Origin: Comamonadaceae bacterium
Lineage (GTDB): Bacteria; Pseudomonadota; Gammaproteobacteria; Burkholderiales; Burkholderiaceae_C
DNA: 5,293 nt
Direction: 5' to 3'
Assembly: GCA_947458345.1 (NCBI GenBank)
Contig: CANHBU010000167.1
Location: forward strand, 1-5,293
Notes under the pieces: generated by a model
What the model was told of the DNA's origin: nothing
What the model saw: the letters and a program-made list of their open reading frames with translations, nothing else
Databases searched by the model: none
Program-made: the position numbers and the translations under genes
Shown: in pieces, positions 4,430 through 5,293 of the stretch
How the letters are laid out: each line of letters starts with the position of its first letter
How positions within the stretch are numbered: position 1 is the stretch's first letter

Positions 4430-5293
4430 ATGGGCATTGACCTGCTCATGCGCTCAGGCTTGCCGACGGCCGCCGAATCCAGCGCGGCCGGCCAGCCGCG
4501 GGTGGCCATCGTGGGCTCGGGCATTGCGGCCCTGGCAGCGGCCCATCAGTTGCGCGGGCAGGCCCAGCTGACACTGTTCGAAGCGGCCGACTACTTTGGC
4601 GGCCACACCCACACCGTCGACGTCACCTTGCCCACGGCTCAGGGCCCGGTGACGCACGGCGTTGACACCGGCTTTTTGGTCTTTAACGAACGCACCTATC
4701 CGCAGCTCATTGCCCTGTTTGCGCAGCTGGACGTGACCACAGCGAAATCGGACATGTCCTTTTCGGTGCAGGCGCCGGCCACGGCCCGGCAGGCCCACCT
4801 GGAGTGGAGCGGCTCGAGCCTCAACACCGTGTTTGCGCAGCGCAGCAACCTGCTGCGTCCTCGGTTTTGGCGCATGCTGGGCGATATCTTGCGCTTTAAC
4901 CGGCTGTGTACGGACTTGGCGCAGCGCCTGGAGGGTGCGCCCGACGATGCCCGCTTGATGCAGCCCCTGTCGCAGTTCTTGCAGGCCAACCGTTTGTCCG
5001 ATGGCTTTCGCGACGGCTATTTGCTGCCTATGTTGGGCTGCATCTGGTCCTGTCCGACTGACCAGATGTTGCAGTTTCCGCTGGCCACCATGCTGCGCTT
5101 TTGCCACAACCACGGTCTGCTGCAGGTCACTGGCCGGCCGTAGTGGTGGGCCGTGGCCGGCGGCGCGCGCAGCCATGGGCACATAATCACCGCCGGCATC
5201 GAGGACAAGCGCCTGTCCAGTCCGGTGCTGCTCGTCGAGCGCGATGCGGCCGGCGTGCGCATCACCAGCCGCCGCAACGGTCAGCTGCACAAC
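4430..5293 (+). pseudogene. FAD-dependent amine-oxidase-like oxidoreductase (COG2907-like), interrupted by in-frame TAG; 3' end outside window
   Basis: Predicted flavoprotein of the NAD/FAD-binding amine oxidase-like family; substrate unproven. From ATG 4430: Rossmann dinucleotide fold RVAIVGSGIAALAAA (G29, G31, but A34 where the third Gly of GxGxxG is expected), E51 closing strand 2, GGHTHTV from 57, the conserved HGVDTGFLVFNERTYP block (about 76-91), GYLLPMLGCIWSCP (196-209) and FCHNHGLLQVTGRP (224-237). Codon 238 (5141-5143) is TAG where relatives have Gln. Beyond it the same frame stays open for 50 codons to the window end and still reads as the family: WWAVAGGAR, then AGIEDKRLSSPVLLVERDAAGVRI. 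A product stopping at 237 residues would lack the rest of the family's domains. Explanations are a real nonsense mutation (CAG to TAG), a sequencing error, or suppression. The start is uncertain: ATG 4448 is equally possible and neither has a good ribosome-binding site. Relatives often neighbour DUF1365 and cyclopropane-fatty-acid-synthase genes. Confidence 0.8.

Noticed and set aside
4454..5290. 278-codon minus-strand ORF opposite the flavoprotein
   Set aside because: Antisense shadow; the plus frame carries the conserved flavoprotein motifs on both sides of the amber codon.

Overview
The window is GC-rich and gene-dense, with GC-biased third codon positions. Its proteins read like those of Betaproteobacteria, most likely Burkholderiales near the Comamonadaceae. 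The basis is the stand-alone RfaE2 heptose adenylyltransferase with its NGVFDVLHRGHV block, the periplasmic Cys-type glutathione peroxidase and the COG2907-like flavoprotein. The assignment comes from family recognition, not from a search.

Layout: (1) 1-1998, plus strand, is the C-terminal two thirds of an RND inner-membrane efflux pump whose 5' end lies outside the window. (2) 3334-1995, minus strand, is a two-gene operon: a ferritin-like di-iron protein resembling acyl-ACP desaturases, then rfaE2, joined by a GTGA overlap. The rfaE2 stop codon interlocks with the RND stop codon, so no space separates the convergent genes. (3) 3335-3529 is a divergent intergenic region with a perfect 15-bp palindrome. 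(4) 3530-4108, plus strand, is an exported glutathione peroxidase. (5) 4109-4429 is a 321-bp stretch without a convincing gene. It holds a TetR-type inverted repeat, a GC-rich hairpin, a polypyrimidine tract and one doubtful small ORF. (6) 4430-5293, plus strand, is a COG2907-like FAD-dependent oxidoreductase. It is interrupted at 5141-5143 by an in-frame TAG, after which recognisable coding sequence continues in the same frame to the window edge.

Functionally, the segment touches the cell envelope (efflux, LPS inner-core heptose), peroxide defence in the periplasm, and probably fatty-acid modification (the desaturase-like di-iron protein and the COG2907 flavoprotein, whose relatives often sit beside DUF1365 and cyclopropane-fatty-acid-synthase genes). 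The lipid link is inference. No mobile element, CRISPR array, tRNA or rRNA is visible, and I found no clearly new multi-gene system. The most notable points are the amber-interrupted flavoprotein, the two operator-like palindromes and the di-iron protein/rfaE2 operon.
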